DNA of 44,139 nt from Deltaproteobacteria bacterium (GTDB lineage: Bacteria > Desulfobacterota > Syntrophia > Syntrophales > Smithellaceae): the NCBI GenBank assembly GCA_022703375.1, contig JAKLDS010000017.1, positions 1 through 44,139 of the forward strand, read 5' to 3'. The translations under genes were made by a program, and so were the position numbers. Of this stretch, positions 43,950 through 44,139 are shown one piece after another. How positions within the stretch are numbered: position 1 is the stretch's first letter; every line of letters begins with the position of its first letter. Under the pieces are notes generated by a model that was not told the origin of the DNA, did not search any database, and was given only the letters and a program-made list of their open reading frames with translations.

Positions 43950-43978
43950 TTGACAAAACGGTGAAGAGAGGATATTAC
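43950..43978 (+). promoter_or_regulatory. Promoter of the tRNA-Arg/tRNA-His cluster
   Basis: TTGACA (43950-43955), a 17-base spacer and TATTAC (43973-43978). The predicted start is near 43985, 29 bases before tRNA-Arg. It begins 25 bases after the stop of the secreted-protein gene. Confidence 0.72.
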
Positions 43979-44013
43979 GCAAACTCTTTTTTTCGGTACA
44001 GGTTTAACTGTTT

Positions 44014-44090
<77 letters not shown>

Positions 44091-44100
44091 AGGCGAAAAT

Positions 44101-44139
44101 GGTGGGTGTAGCTCAATTGGTCAGAGTGCCGGGTTGTGG
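44101..44139 (+). tRNA. tRNA-His (anticodon GTG), 3' part beyond the window
   Basis: The 5' half of a tRNA: acceptor GTGGGTG (44102-44108), D stem GCTC with the TAGCTCA context, anticodon stem CCGGG (44129-44133) and the start of the loop TTGTGG, giving anticodon GTG at 44136-44138. The base before the acceptor is G (44101), the extra G-1 expected for tRNA-His. It starts 11 bases after tRNA-Arg, so the two are probably one transcript. Confidence 0.9.

Overview
The window reads as bacterial chromosome from a Gram-negative anaerobe. My best guess is Desulfobacterota (former Deltaproteobacteria, Syntrophales-like). The guess rests on gene content only: two-subunit glycyl-tRNA synthetase (GlyQ + GlyS), folate-dependent TrmFO, an acetyl-CoA hydrolase/transferase fused to a GNAT domain, a GAF-GspE ATPase, and periplasmic Cache/MCP sensing. 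No phage, insertion sequence or CRISPR array was seen. Coding density is high, and many neighbours overlap by 4 bases.

Layout. 2-2137 (+): end of a nucleoside-recognition membrane protein, then an MFS transporter, closed by a bidirectional terminator. 2236-4542 (-): GAF + GspE/PilB ATPase with its own strong promoter. 4663-10237 (-): translation cluster of a divergent EF-G, a molybdopterin-binding Mog/MoaB protein, glyQ and glyS. 10362-16702 (-): five genes with every junction overlapping by 4 bases: diguanylate cyclase, membrane adenylate cyclase, membrane-anchored transglutaminase-like protein, ABC ATPase and ABC permease. The predicted transcription start coincides with the first ATG. 16738-16993: divergent promoter region holding a roughly 200-base element with imperfect terminal inverted repeats. 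17050-29220 (+): ten-gene run of ABC-F ATPase, psd, pssA, rsmD, coaD, aspC, a PurF-like protein without its catalytic Cys, ispG, proS and a bifunctional Rel/SpoT enzyme. 29272-31411 (+): promoter, cell-wall amidase, rph, rdgB and tRNA-Pro. 31413-36234 (-): phosphomannomutase/phosphoglucomutase, CoA-transferase-GNAT fusion and a chemoreceptor. 36539-36997 (-): secreted single-Cache protein. 37148-42072 (-): trmFO, topA and dprA. 42192-43925 (+): secreted multidomain beta-sandwich/DUF5648-like protein. 43950-44139 (+): promoter, tRNA-Arg(TCT) and a cut tRNA-His(GTG).

How the genes work together. Most of the window is housekeeping: aminoacylation, translation factors, phosphatidylethanolamine, CoA and isoprenoid synthesis, RNA processing, topology and transformation. 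The non-routine parts are the coupled cyclic-nucleotide/transglutaminase/ABC operon, the PurF and EF-G paralogues that lack a key catalytic residue, the Cache/MCP/CoA-transferase-GNAT neighbourhood, and the secreted protein in which one beta-sandwich appears to be interrupted by another. All functional statements come from reading motifs by eye; no database search or alignment was run.
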